Below, one piece after another: positions 63,581 through 64,000 of a DNA stretch of 64,000 nucleotides (positions within the stretch are counted from its first letter, which is position 1; each line of letters opens with the position of its first letter). Below the pieces are notes generated by a model. That model was given only the letters and a program-made list of their open reading frames with translations, was not told the DNA's origin and did no database searches. A program made the position numbers and the translations under genes. Where the stretch lies: contig OZ035960.1 in NCBI GenBank assembly GCA_964034945.1, forward strand, positions 75,986,585 through 76,050,584, given 5' to 3'. The stretch is from Chrysopilus asiliformis. Taxonomy: Eukaryota > Arthropoda > Insecta > Diptera > Rhagionidae.

Positions 63581-63728
63581 CTGAATTTGACACTCTCGTA
63601 CTGCTAATTCCAAACCGTCAACTGCCGCTGAAGTAACATCACTTGCTTTGTAACATAGCTCTAACTGTTCCTTCGTTAAACCTGGAACTTTCCGACACGT
63701 TCCACGTACATCTTGAAACAAACACACC
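63581..63728 (-). CDS. Wnt10: Wnt10-like ligand, visible exon 1
   Basis: 148 nt, one leading base then 49 codons: VCLFQDVRGTCRKVPGLTKE, QLELCYKASDVTSAAVDGLE, LAVRECQIQ. It has the conserved N-terminal Wnt pattern of C-x(n)-C with PGL-T-x-x-Q-x-x-x-C and the EC-Q-x-Q end that precedes RWNCS. The acceptor is AATTTTCAG|GGTGTG (63729/63728) and the donor CAG|GTAAGT. The signal peptide and start codon must lie in an exon beyond 64000, as no ATG or signal sequence is in frame here. Confidence 0.9.
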
Positions 63729-64000
63729 CTGAAAATTATGAAGTTGAGTACTTTACAAATATTTTTTGATTTCAGTAAACATGAATCATTTGAAACTTTG
63801 ACTAAATTTAATACAACATTTTGTAAAATACTACTATATATGTATAGTTTTAAAGTACCATCCAGGCTACGTAGGTTAGTTGCGGCAGAAATAATACCAG
63901 ATAGTGCATTTTGGACGGTAGACTGTAGAATGGTCTAAACCAGTTTTGCTAAGCCATGAGCACCAAGGGTAACTTCCAATGTCAAATTATCCTTTTATCC
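63729..64000. other. Upstream Wnt10 intron, no gene recognised
   Basis: The 272 bases up to the window edge hold no Wnt-like coding sequence. They are taken as intron preceding visible exon 1. Confidence 0.6.

Overview
The window is eukaryotic, AT-rich and very repeat-dense. It is almost certainly from an insect genome and most likely a dipteran. It carries four exons of a Wnt gene on the minus strand, best matched to Wnt10. Two of the introns are exactly 57 nt, a size typical of flies. The dominant dispersed repeat copies the layout of Drosophila INE-1/DINE-1, and all other coding sequence belongs to insect-type transposons. There is no bacterial-type gene organisation, no CRISPR array, and no convincing tRNA or rRNA gene.

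Host gene. Exons at 63728-63581, 63523-63445, 16633-16254 and 16196-15848 (minus strand) join in compatible phases (0, 1, 0) and encode about 318 consecutive residues of a Wnt ligand. The intron between the second and third visible exons is 46,811 bp and makes up about three quarters of the window. The 5' exon(s) lie beyond 64000, and the cysteine-rich C-terminal exon(s) were not found, so they presumably lie beyond base 1.

Region by region. 1-1129: a decayed piggyBac. 1.9-6.8 kb: a Tc1-type MITE, INE-like repeats, a tandem-plus-foldback repeat (family B), a TA-flanked element inserted in an INE-like copy, and a hAT MITE nested inside that. 7.3-10.4 kb: BEL/Pao gag and a non-LTR retrotransposon relic. 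11.7-14.5 kb: an intact pogo transposon with a C-terminal PHD-like finger, followed by a TA-flanked MITE. 15.8-16.6 kb: two Wnt exons. 17-20 kb: INE-like copies and a GC-rich hairpin cluster. 20.0-24.7 kb: a three-copy tandem array with tRNA-like modules. 24.8-25.8 kb: a dead mariner. 27.7-28.0 kb: a GATA/forkhead-site cluster. 28-33 kb: Ty3/gypsy relics. 33.3-35.1 kb: an inverted INE-like dimer split by a Penelope-like element. 35.7-37.2 kb: a hAT element. 38.4-41.6 kb: nested INE-like copies, one holding a gypsy gag derivative. 42.8-45.6 kb: family B repeat, a 352-bp palindrome and a second pogo. 46.6-47.7 kb: LINE RNase H. 49.9-52.3 kb: an INE-like copy and a family C repeat with an octanucleotide array. 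54.2-57.6 kb: two PIF/Harbinger-type elements, one with a MADF gene and one with a transposase fragment. 57.6-62.6 kb: a TA-flanked element and then a Transib relic containing a mariner derivative and INE-like copies. 62.8-63.1 kb: a piggyBac MITE.

How it fits together. The only host function visible is the Wnt ligand. The rest records repeated transposon invasion of its giant intron, often element into element, with target duplications and empty sites that let the order be read. Only the pogo transposase and the small MADF ORF are intact. All boundaries and family names come from reading the sequence; no database search was possible.
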